Below, one piece after another: positions 13,719 to 19,134 of a stretch of DNA of 38,461 nt (the stretch's first letter is position 1; the number at the start of each line of letters is the position of its first letter). The position numbers were made by a program, and so were the translations under genes. The DNA is taken from positions 1 to 38,461 of IMG/VR virus record IMGVR_UViG_3300020281_000056, one strand, 5' to 3'. The notes beneath the pieces were generated by a model that saw nothing but the letters and a program-made list of their open reading frames with translations, made no database searches and had not been told where the DNA came from. This DNA comes from a virus.

Positions 13719-13950
13719 AGAAAATCATTGGAACGAGCAAGCGAGGCAAGTTCTTGAAGGTAAAAAAATTGTATCTGTGAGATACATGTCTAATCAAGAG
13801 GCGGAGGAAAATGGTTTTGACAATAGACCAGTTTCTTTTAAACTTGATACAGGGGAAATCATTGTTGTTCAGTCAGATGACGAGGGTAACAATGGTGGTT
13901 CTCTGTGTGTAATTAAAAAAGGTAAGATTAAAATTTTACCTACAATATAG
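13702..13950 (+). CDS. Small conserved hypothetical protein (DDEGN motif)
   Basis: 82 residues from ATG 13702; a TTG at 13696 would add two. The sequence contains LEGKKIVSVRYMSNQEAEENG, then RPVSFKLDTGEIIVVQSDDEGNNGGSL, a small beta-rich family shared by phages and bacteria with an invariant DDEGN near the end. The function is not established. It overlaps the previous gene. Confidence 0.65.
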   Translation: MSVLGKENHWNEQARQVLEGKKIVSVRYMSNQEAEENGFDNRPVSFKLDTGEIIVVQSDDEGNNGGSLCVIKKGKIKILPTI

Positions 13951-13961
13951 AAAGGAAAAAA

Positions 13962-14510
13962 ATGTCAAAGGGTATGCAATTATATCAAAGAGACCATTTC
14001 AGAGATAAGTTGAATAGAAAACTTGACCCTCTTATTGAACAAGAGGAGTTATTGTTGAAATCAACTATTGCAGAGATGACTGAGAGTGTTGAGAAAACTT
14101 TAGCCAAAAAAATTGGCGCAGAGAAAATAATTGACAATCTTGAAAAAGCAGAAAATAATCTTGAAATAGCAAGGCGAAAAGCAAGGTCGTTTTTTGAAAA
14201 TACTAGCAAAAAAAATAAAACTTATCGTGCTAGTAAGGAGTGGTATGGTAGAGATGATGATGACTTTTCAAAAATAAGTGTTGAGTTTTGTCTAAATCAG
14301 ATAAGAAAATGGGCAAAAGCACTTGCCGAAAAGAAAGCAGAAGAAACTAATCAAGGTCAAAAATTAGGATATCTTAAAAACCTTAAAGAAACTTGCAGAG
14401 ATCAAGTCATGGAGGCAAATGTTTCAGAGGATTTGAAGAAATCACTTAATGATGTTTTAAGTAATGTGGGAATAACTTGGCAAAATCAGGTTAAAAAACT
14501 ACCAAAATAA
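13962..14510 (+). CDS. Hypothetical coiled-coil protein
   Basis: 182 residues, mostly helical and charged: an N-terminal YQRDHFRDKLNRKLDPLIEQ, a long probable coiled coil (about residues 25-75), a central YGRDDDDFSKISVEF and a helical C-terminus. AAAGGAAAAAA precedes the ATG, the same ribosome site as at 13269. No family recognised. It ends the coupled 13016-14510 cluster and is followed by a hairpin terminator candidate. Confidence 0.6.
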   Translation: MSKGMQLYQRDHFRDKLNRKLDPLIEQEELLLKSTIAEMTESVEKTLAKKIGAEKIIDNLEKAENNLEIARRKARSFFENTSKKNKTYRASKEWYGRDDDDFSKISVEFCLNQIRKWAKALAEKKAEETNQGQKLGYLKNLKETCRDQVMEANVSEDLKKSLNDVLSNVGITWQNQVKKLPK

Positions 14511-14535
14511 TAAAATTGATGACGCAATCAGTATC

Positions 14536-14563
14536 ATAGGCGACTTGACTGTCGCCTATTGAT
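14536..14563 (+). terminator. Hairpin terminator candidate
   Basis: ATAGGCGAC (14536-14544), a 6-base loop and GTCGCCTAT (14551-14559) form a perfect 9-bp stem followed by TGATTTATCT, a moderately T-rich tail. It ends the 13016-14510 gene cluster. Confidence 0.55.
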
Positions 14564-14586
14564 TTATCTAAAAACTTGACTAATAT
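14559..14586 (+). promoter_or_regulatory. Candidate promoter overlapping the terminator
   Basis: TTGATT (14559-14564, 4 of 6), a 16-base spacer and TAATAT (14581-14586). The -35 box begins on the last base of the terminator stem. The ATG at 14593 is 7 bases after the -10 box and lacks a ribosome site, again suggesting a leaderless message. Confidence 0.4.
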
Positions 14587-14592
14587 TCTCTC

Positions 14593-14967
14593 ATGAAAAA
14601 ACGAGAGAGTTTATTGTGGGCAAAGATAAAAAAACTCAAGTTAATAGGTCAAATTTTTCGTATAGAAAGTAATACAATCAATGGAATTCCTGATGTTTAT
14701 TATATCTGTGAGGGTAAGTCTATTTGGGTTGAATTAAAGTCAAATGAAGTCAAGAATTTGGGTCTCTCAAAGTACCAAATAAATTGGCATTTAGATCATC
14801 AATTACACGGAGGCAAGTCTTTTATCTTGCAAGAGACCCTCACGCAAGGTCTCTTAAAACTTTACAAGGTGCGTGAGACGAGGCGCGTGGAACTTTTAGC
14901 AGAGGGCGAGGCTTCAAGTGCCACGCTTCTTCTACTTTTTGATCGTATGCTATGGGAAAAAATTTGA
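14593..14967 (+). CDS. PD-(D/E)xK / VRR-NUC-like nuclease
   Basis: 124 residues. The core GIPDVYYICEGKSIWVELKSNE contains the PD...(E)xK signature (Pro-Asp near residue 37, Glu-Leu-Lys near 52), followed by LSKYQINWHLDH, the Q/H-rich helix typical of VRR-NUC and Holliday-junction resolvase-like phage nucleases. It probably cuts branched DNA during replication or packaging. The C-terminal 30 residues (RETRRVELLAEGEASSATL) are encoded by much more GC-rich DNA, with an 8-bp inverted repeat AAGAGACC/GGTCTCTT at 14831-14855, so the 3' end may be a recent replacement. Confidence 0.75.
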   Translation: MKKRESLLWAKIKKLKLIGQIFRIESNTINGIPDVYYICEGKSIWVELKSNEVKNLGLSKYQINWHLDHQLHGGKSFILQETLTQGLLKLYKVRETRRVELLAEGEASSATLLLLFDRMLWEKI

Positions 14968-14975
14968 GTTTCTAA

Positions 14976-15051
14976 AAATCGCTATGCGAGATCCTTAAAA
15001 ATCGCTATGCGATTTTTAAATGTTGCTATGCGATTTCTAAATGTTGCTATG
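14976..15051 (+). repeat. Four-copy GCTATG direct repeat with hairpin symmetry
   Basis: GCTATG occurs at 14981, 15004, 15025 and 15046 (spacing 23, 21, 21) within longer units such as AAAATCGCTATGCGAT. The second unit reads AAAAATCGC-TAT-GCGATTTTT, a symmetric stem with a 3-base loop and flanking A and T runs, able to act as a terminator on either strand. Spacing close to two helical turns also suits protein binding. Confidence 0.6.
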
Positions 15052-15125
15052 TGCGTGGAGCTCGGGTCTAGCTGCGCGAGGCAAATGCTTATATGCAATT
15101 TTTTTTAAATAATTAACCATTGAGC

Positions 15126-15145
15126 TCCGGCCCTGGCGGGCCGGA
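15126..15145. other. Perfect 8-bp GC hairpin
   Basis: TCCGGCCC, loop TGGC, GGGCCGGA, the most GC-rich hairpin in the window besides the one at 17125. GAGCTC lies at its left edge, GGATCC at its right edge and AAGCTT a few bases beyond. No T-tract follows. Confidence 0.5.
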
Positions 15146-15179
15146 TCCTAAGCTTTAGCTGCCAAGCTGTAAAAAAGAT

Positions 15180-15209
15180 TTGACAGCCCATCAAATCCCA
15201 TGCTATAAG
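15180..15209 (+). promoter_or_regulatory. Strong sigma70-type promoter
   Basis: TTGACA (15180-15185, perfect -35), an 18-base spacer and TATAAG (15204-15209, 5 of 6). Expected start near 15216, giving a leader of about 165 bases before the ATG at 15380. It is the only candidate promoter here with a perfect -35 and a good -10. Confidence 0.65.
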
Positions 15210-15215
15210 GATCTC

Positions 15216-15379
15216 GCAGCGCCAGCACTCAACCCCCTAGTCAACGACGAAGGGAGGGTTCGACTCTCGGCCCTGCAATTTGGCTCGGTCCGTCCACACC
15301 TGTTAAAGTCAGGGCTCATAGCTAGCATGGGGGATGGATTAAAAATGGACCGGGCCGTAACACAAACAAAAGGAAAAAA
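15216..15379 (+). promoter_or_regulatory. Predicted structured RNA leader
   Basis: Downstream of the strong promoter. GGCTCGGTCC (15282-15291) can pair with GGACCGGGCC (15347-15356), a 10-bp stem with one G-U pair closing a 55-base domain. Upstream, AGTCAAC (15239-15245) pairs with GTT-C-GACT (15258-15265), a 7-bp stem with one bulged C. A GC-rich leader with long-range pairing in an AT-rich phage suggests a regulatory RNA or riboswitch-like element controlling the 15380-16341 genes. No known riboswitch motif is recognised; the pairing was found by eye. Confidence 0.4.
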
Positions 15380-15661
15380 ATGAAAAAAAATACAATTGTA
15401 GATTTTAAAGGAAAAAAAATAAAAATTCCATTTGATATCTATGTGAACCCTAAAACAGCTAAAGAGCTGGACACGGTGGAGAATCCCTTCAGCGGAAAAA
15501 AAGCAATAATTCCAAAATTTGCTACAGCTGTTTATGATGTAATAAAGGGCTCGGAGCTCTTATATGATGCGGGTGACTTCACTGCAGCTAAAACAATGAA
15601 TAAAGGACGTGAATTTTTTCAAAAGTATTTTACTAATGAATATTACACGCTATTGGACTAA
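15380..15661 (+). CDS. Small conserved phage protein upstream of the GP88-like gene
   Basis: 93 residues: a basic start (MKKNTIVDFKGKKIKIPFD), then DTVENPFSGKKAIIPKFATAVYDVIKGSELL and REFFQKYFTNEYYTLLD. The ENPFSG...FA..VYD pattern and the YYTLLD end recall small proteins that precede GP88-like genes in other phages. AAAGGA lies 7 bases before the ATG. It shares one base with the next start. Function unknown; a partner of the GP88-like protein is plausible from this pairing. Confidence 0.65.
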   Translation: MKKNTIVDFKGKKIKIPFDIYVNPKTAKELDTVENPFSGKKAIIPKFATAVYDVIKGSELLYDAGDFTAAKTMNKGREFFQKYFTNEYYTLLD

Positions 15662-16341
15662 TGCCCCTTCTTAATTATTATAGTCAGACCAAGATGGCTA
15701 AAGGGGAGCGATTCGGATATAAGACGGCCATCCTTCATTTAGCGCCGTATAAGCTAAGTGGGAAAAATGTCTGCCCTAATGCATCAAAAGCTTGCGCAGC
15801 AGCTTGTTTAAATACATCTGGCCGTGGACAAATGAATTCAGTTCAGGCTGCGCGAATCAATAAAACAAATGCATTTTGGGAGGACCGCTTAAAATTTTTA
15901 AAAGATCTAGATGCGGAGATTAAGCAGCTCAGCAAGCGAGCTGATCAAGCTGGCTTTAAATTTGCGGTTCGATTAAATGGGACTTCAGATCTACCATGGC
16001 ATCGTTACAAGCTGGAAGGTCAGAACTTAATGCAGCTAAACCCCTGTGTCCAGTTTTATGATTATACAAAGGTTTTTAATTATTTGGATCATGGTGTTAA
16101 AAACTACTATGTTGTCTACTCTCATAGCGGAGAGAATAATCATGAATGTAAGGCAGCATTGCGCAGGGGCGTGAATGTTGCATATGTGTTTAAAAATAAG
16201 CTACCTAAAACATTCAAAGGGCGTAAAGTCATTGATGGGGATAAACACGATTTAAGATTTAAAGAAAAACAGTCAGGCGTGATTATTGGATTAAGAGCAA
16301 AGGGACTGGCTAAAAAACAGGTGTCAGATTTTGTGGGATAA
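15661..16341 (+). CDS. GP88-family-like phage protein (Fe-S or barrel-type fold)
   Basis: 226 residues matching a conserved phage family named after mycobacteriophage gp88: TKMAKGERFGYKTAILHLAP, VCPNASKACAAACLNTSGRG with Cys38, Cys45 and Cys49, RLNGTSDLPWHRYK, VQFYDYTKV, NVAYVFKNKLPKTFKG and VIDGDKHDLRF. The invariant Cys triad suggests an iron-sulfur cluster, and the repeated strand-helix plan suggests a barrel; an enzyme of radical-SAM-like type has been discussed. The chemistry is unknown. It stands behind its own promoter and leader with the 15380 gene. The stop overlaps the start of a membrane microprotein. Confidence 0.75.
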   Translation: MPLLNYYSQTKMAKGERFGYKTAILHLAPYKLSGKNVCPNASKACAAACLNTSGRGQMNSVQAARINKTNAFWEDRLKFLKDLDAEIKQLSKRADQAGFKFAVRLNGTSDLPWHRYKLEGQNLMQLNPCVQFYDYTKVFNYLDHGVKNYYVVYSHSGENNHECKAALRRGVNVAYVFKNKLPKTFKGRKVIDGDKHDLRFKEKQSGVIIGLRAKGLAKKQVSDFVG

Positions 16342-16435
16342 ATTTTTAGTAGGATTAATTTTATTCATAATCTATAGACCGATTATGACTATAGCTATAA
16401 TTTTTCTTATTCACATATTAACAAGATCATTTTAG
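16331..16435 (+). CDS. Membrane microprotein with TTG start (tentative), relative of 12877
   Basis: TTG 16331 to TAG 16433-16435, 34 residues: WDKFLVGLILFIIYRP, then IMTIAIIFLIHILTRSF. The plan matches the 12877-12984 product: an acidic residue at position 3, a hydrophobic segment, a central Pro, and a second segment with IF-IH near the same place. It overlaps the GP88-like gene by 11 bases, consistent with coupling. The weak start codon keeps confidence low; the similarity raises it. Confidence 0.4.
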   Translation: MWDKFLVGLILFIIYRPIMTIAIIFLIHILTRSF

Positions 16436-16481
16436 CAGCTGTCCATAATGGGTCGAGCTCCGAACATTTTAGCAACATAAG

Positions 16482-16517
16482 AGGACTAAAGAGAGTCCGA
16501 CCATTTTGGGTCGTTTA
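16482..16517 (+). other. Two small stem-loops in the gap before 16566
   Basis: GGACT/AGTCC around AAAGAG and, directly after, CGACC/GGTCG around ATTTTG. They lie between the membrane microprotein and the promoter at 16531, and may end transcription from the GP88-like module. No strong T-tract follows. Confidence 0.35.
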
Positions 16518-16530
16518 TAACTTTTTTATC

Positions 16531-16559
16531 TTGAATATCTTATTAAGTCCCATTATATT
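16531..16559 (+). promoter_or_regulatory. Sigma70-type promoter
   Basis: TTGAAT (16531-16536, 4 of 6), an ideal 17-base spacer and TATATT (16554-16559, 5 of 6). Start expected near 16566, where an ATG begins a 13-codon frame. Confidence 0.5.
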
Positions 16560-16565
16560 AAACTC

Positions 16566-16607
16566 ATGTTTAATATTCATAAAACACAAACAAAGGGGGT
16601 CAAATGA
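16566..16607 (+). CDS. 13-residue leader peptide (tentative)
   Basis: ATG 16566, at the predicted transcription start, to TGA 16605-16607, which overlaps the next ATG (ATGA at 16604). The product is MFNIHKTQTKGVK. It would be read from a leaderless mRNA, and its ribosomes would end on the AGGGGG ribosome site of the next gene, so it could control that gene's translation. Confidence 0.3.
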   Translation: MFNIHKTQTKGVK

Positions 16608-16966
16608 ATAACAAACATAAACTTATCAAACAGTTGTCAAAAATGACTGTTAATGAAATGGCTTTTAAACTTGCGGAACATAAGCAAGTATTAAAAGACT
16701 TTAAAGAAAAAAGCGACTTGCTACAGGAACAGCTATTAATTTCGCTTGGTTGTGTAAAGATTAAAGACGATAAAAAAGTCTTTATTAAACCACTAGCAAA
16801 ATCATTTAGCTGGAAGGGTGTCAAGACTTGGCTTGAAGTTGTCAATAATAAAAAAATTATTTTTGACAGTAAGGCGTTTAAAAATGCTCACGCTGATTTA
16901 TACGCTAAATTTAAAAACAAGCCTGTTGATGCTGTAACAGTTAAGGCAAAGCGTGAAGAAGAATAA
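16604..16966 (+). CDS. Hypothetical protein
   Basis: 120 residues. The N-terminal half is helical and charged (MTVNEMAFKLAEHKQVLKDF, KSDLLQEQLLISLG), the centre has FIKPLAKSFSWKGVKTWLEV and the end is basic. AGGGGG 6 bases before the ATG is a strong ribosome site. No family recognised. Its own promoter makes it a separate unit between the GP88-like module and the late genes. It overlaps the following GTG frame by 14 bases. Confidence 0.6.
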   Translation: MNNKHKLIKQLSKMTVNEMAFKLAEHKQVLKDFKEKSDLLQEQLLISLGCVKIKDDKKVFIKPLAKSFSWKGVKTWLEVVNNKKIIFDSKAFKNAHADLYAKFKNKPVDAVTVKAKREEE

Positions 16967-17114
16967 ATTAAAAGACCTTAACCCCTCTAAACGAGGGGTT
17001 AAGACCTTAACAGGTATCAAGCCTTATAAACTTGATACTTATAGGATAGCGCAAGAAAATGCTAATATTCAACGCATTGATGCGCAAGTAAAAAAATACT
17101 TTAAGAAAAAATAA
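16953..17114 (+). CDS. Small basic protein with GTG start, encoded across two strong hairpins (tentative)
   Basis: GTG 16953 to TAA 17112-17114, 53 residues, very basic (KKNKLKDLNPSKRGVKTLTG, then QENANIQRIDAQVKKYFKKK). AAGG lies upstream of the GTG. The first half is encoded by two perfect stem-loops (separate entry), so the alternative is a structured non-coding RNA or 3' region of the previous message. The codon pattern reads like protein; neither reading is excluded. Confidence 0.45.
   Translation: MKKNKLKDLNPSKRGVKTLTGIKPYKLDTYRIAQENANIQRIDAQVKKYFKKK
16977..17038 (+). other. Two tandem strong stem-loops
   Basis: First: CTTAACCCCTC (16977-16987), loop TAAAC, GAGGGGTTAAG (16993-17003), a perfect 11-bp stem. 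Second: GTATCAAG (17014-17021), a 9-base loop, CTTGATAC (17031-17038), a perfect 8-bp stem extendable by two pairs. AAGACCTTAAC is also repeated directly on each side of the first stem. No T-tract follows either. Confidence 0.6.
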
Positions 17115-17124
17115 ATAAACTCGT

Positions 17125-17208
17125 GGGGGGCAGCAGCCCCCCGCAGCTATAGGGGTCTCAAAAAACTTTCGTTTTTTGGTTTTTTGTCAAAATTTTTTTT
17201 TGACAAAA
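17125..17208 (+). terminator. Cluster of three hairpins before the late genes
   Basis: (a) GGGGGGC-AGCA-GCCCCCC (17125-17142), a 7-bp GC stem. (b) CAAAAAAC-TTTC-GTTTTTTG (17159-17178), followed by a T run, on a terminator plan. (c) TTTTGTCAAAA (17182-17192), five T, TTTTGACAAAA (17198-17208), an 11-bp inverted repeat. Together they should stop transcription strongly in front of the large terminase gene. A perfect TTGACA (17200-17205) lies in the right arm of (c), with only a weak TAAGAC 17 bases later. Confidence 0.6.
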
Positions 17209-17305
17209 GATTTACATGTTACTAAGACTATGACTAAATCTTGCAACACAAATACATGTAGTGTAGTGTGAAAGTAAATGGGGACCCAAAAGGATATAAA
17301 ATCTC

Positions 17306-18781
17306 ATGTCTGACACAAATTTATTAACCACAGATCAGTTACGATTGAAGGTAGAGAGAACCTGGATAGAACATATTAAATTATGTCAGGACAACTTCTT
17401 ATATTTTGTAATGAATGTTTGGCCAGAATTTATTTGTAGAACAGATAAGGACCCAAATAGATGGGGCCACCATCAGCATATCGCTTATGAATTTACTAAA
17501 ATAGCTGAAAACAAAAAAGGCAGATTAATTGTTAACATGCCTCCTAGGCATACTAAATCTGAGTTTGCATCTGTTTATTTTCCAGCTTGGATGATTGGTA
17601 AAAACCCCAAAATGAAATTGATGCAGGTATCACACAACGCAGAACTTTCAGCTAGATTTGGTGCAAAGGTAAGAAATTTAATTGATAGCCCAGAGTTTAA
17701 AGAAATCTTTGGAGATGTTAAACTACGAGAAGATTCAAAAGCAAAAGGACGTTGGGAGACCAATCAAGGTGGAGAATATTATGCAGCGGGGGTAGGCGGT
17801 TCTATCACAGGACGAGGGGCGGATCTTTTGATTATTGATGACCCACACACGGAACAAGATTCTTTATCTGATTCGGCAATGGAAAGAACTTTTGATTGGT
17901 ATCTTTCTGGACCAAGACAACGTTTACAACCTGGAGGCTCAATCGTACTCGTGATGACGAGGTGGGCACAAGACGATTTAACAGGTCGATTAATAAAATC
18001 AGAGTCTGAACCTAAAGCAGATAAATGGCAAAAAATTTCGTTTCCAGCAATACTACCAAGTGGTAATCCTGTTTGGCCTGAATATTGGAACATAGAAGAA
18101 TTAGAAAAAGTTAAAGCATCATTGTCCGTGAGAAATTGGTCGGCACAATATATGCAAGAGCCTTCGTCTGAAGAAGGAGCGATCATCAAAAGAGATTGGT
18201 GGATTCCATGGTCACATGATATGCCAATTCTGAAACACGTAATACAATCTTACGATACTGCGTTTTCAAAAAAAGAAACAGCAGATTACTCTGCTATAAC
18301 GACTTGGGGTATATTTAAGCCTGAGGATGGCGCAGCAGATGCAATAATGTTAATTGATGCAATTAGAGGTAGATTTGATTTTCCTGAATTAAAAGCTGTT
18401 GCCTTAGATCAATATAAATATTGGCAACCTGAAACTACAATTATCGAAGCCAAAGCTTCTGGGCAACCATTATTACAAGAATTTAGAAGAATGGGTATAC
18501 CAGTGATGGATTTTACACCTGGACGGGGAAAAGACAAACACTCACGGGTCAACGCTGTAGCTCCTATTTTTGAATCTGGACAAGTTTATTATCCTAGGGA
18601 TGAGAAATTTGCTGAGGAAGTTATTGAAGAATGCGCAGCATTTCCTCATGGAGAACACGACGATTATGTTGATAGCACCACACAGGCTATGTTAAGATAC
18701 CGGCAAGGATATTTTGTATCAACTTATTCAGATGAAGATGAAGTTACGAAATATAAAAATAGAAAATACGTATACTATTAG
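17306..18781 (+). CDS. terL: Terminase large subunit
   Basis: ATPase-nuclease motor that packages DNA into the prohead. 491 residues. The ATPase part has a Walker A-like PPRHTKSEF (79-87), Walker B LLIIDDP (174-180) and a VMTRW coupling motif (216-220). The nuclease part has SYDTAFSKKETADYSA (Asp317 is a likely metal ligand), MGIPVMDFTPGRGKDKHSR and a C-terminal HDDYVDSTTQA. This is the DNA-packaging protein of the late block. AAAAGGA about 11 bases upstream is a weak ribosome site, and TATAAA at 17295-17300 lies directly before the start. Confidence 0.95.
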   Translation: MSDTNLLTTDQLRLKVERTWIEHIKLCQDNFLYFVMNVWPEFICRTDKDPNRWGHHQHIAYEFTKIAENKKGRLIVNMPPRHTKSEFASVYFPAWMIGKNPKMKLMQVSHNAELSARFGAKVRNLIDSPEFKEIFGDVKLREDSKAKGRWETNQGGEYYAAGVGGSITGRGADLLIIDDPHTEQDSLSDSAMERTFDWYLSGPRQRLQPGGSIVLVMTRWAQDDLTGRLIKSESEPKADKWQKISFPAILPSGNPVWPEYWNIEELEKVKASLSVRNWSAQYMQEPSSEEGAIIKRDWWIPWSHDMPILKHVIQSYDTAFSKKETADYSAITTWGIFKPEDGAADAIMLIDAIRGRFDFPELKAVALDQYKYWQPETTIIEAKASGQPLLQEFRRMGIPVMDFTPGRGKDKHSRVNAVAPIFESGQVYYPRDEKFAEEVIEECAAFPHGEHDDYVDSTTQAMLRYRQGYFVSTYSDEDEVTKYKNRKYVYY

Positions 18782-18789
18782 GAGATAAT

Positions 18790-19134
18790 ATGAAGAAAAA
18801 AACTAAGCGAAGACTCAAAAAAATTCTTGCTTTAGGAATCCTTGGCGCTGGTGCTAAAATGGGCATGAACAAGTTGGCAGCGGATAGAGCTATTAAAGAA
18901 AGTGCTATGAGCGCAAAACCTATGTTTGCCACAAAAATGAATGAAGCTAGAATTCCTGCTATTGTAAAAAACAGAAGAACAGGAATAGGAAAAGCATTTT
19001 TACCTAAAGGTAATATATCAGGACAGACTTTTGGTATTGATCCTTTTGGTGCTGGCATGGGTGCAAAAAAAGGTAAGATGATAAAAGCAAGAGGCGGAAG
19101 ATTAGCTAGAGTAAAACCAACAAAAATGATGTAA
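18790..19134 (+). CDS. Small basic protein between terminase and portal
   Basis: 114 residues, strongly basic. Begins MKKKTKRRLKKILALGILGAG, then a Met/Ala/Gly-rich centre and ends KKGKMIKARGGRLARVKPTK. The N-terminal LALGILGAGAKMG may be a short hydrophobic helix. TAGGAG precedes the ATG and the stop overlaps the portal start by one base. The Gly/Lys/Arg ending resembles that of other basic proteins in this genome (31311). Perhaps a virion-associated DNA-binding protein; inferred only from composition and position. Confidence 0.6.
   Translation: MKKKTKRRLKKILALGILGAGAKMGMNKLAADRAIKESAMSAKPMFATKMNEARIPAIVKNRRTGIGKAFLPKGNISGQTFGIDPFGAGMGAKKGKMIKARGGRLARVKPTKMM

Larger units (their letters stand above)
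14968..15379. other. GC-rich non-coding island
   Basis: This 412-base stretch differs sharply from its AT-rich surroundings, and the shift already starts inside the nuclease 3' end near 14820. In order it holds four copies of a GCTATG repeat, a GC palindrome region with GAGCTC, GGATCC and AAGCTT sites, a near-consensus promoter, and a leader of about 165 bases with two predicted stems before the next gene. A frame from TTG 15180 is rejected because its start codon is the -35 box. Foreign origin is likely. Confidence 0.6.

Noticed and set aside
14976-15051. CRISPR-like array
   Set aside because: Units and gaps are too short, no unique spacers of constant length, and no Cas genes.
15058-15165. 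Cloning-vector polylinker contamination (GAGCTC, GGATCC and AAGCTT close together)
   Set aside because: The sites are not contiguous as in a polylinker and the flanking sequence continues smoothly into a phage promoter and genes; composition alone explains them.
15252-15275. tRNA-like T-loop (GGTTCGACTC) suggesting a tRNA 3' end or attachment core
   Set aside because: The five-pair T-stem does not form (mismatches at two positions), no acceptor or anticodon arms are found nearby and no integrase is visible.
15180-15383. A 67-codon frame beginning TTG
   Set aside because: Its start codon is part of the perfect TTGACA -35 box, upstream of the predicted RNA start; composition is leader-like and no protein pattern is recognised.
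17200-17228. Late promoter TTGACA with TAAGAC
   Set aside because: The -35 is perfect but the -10 matches only three of six; kept as a remark with the hairpin cluster, not as a feature.
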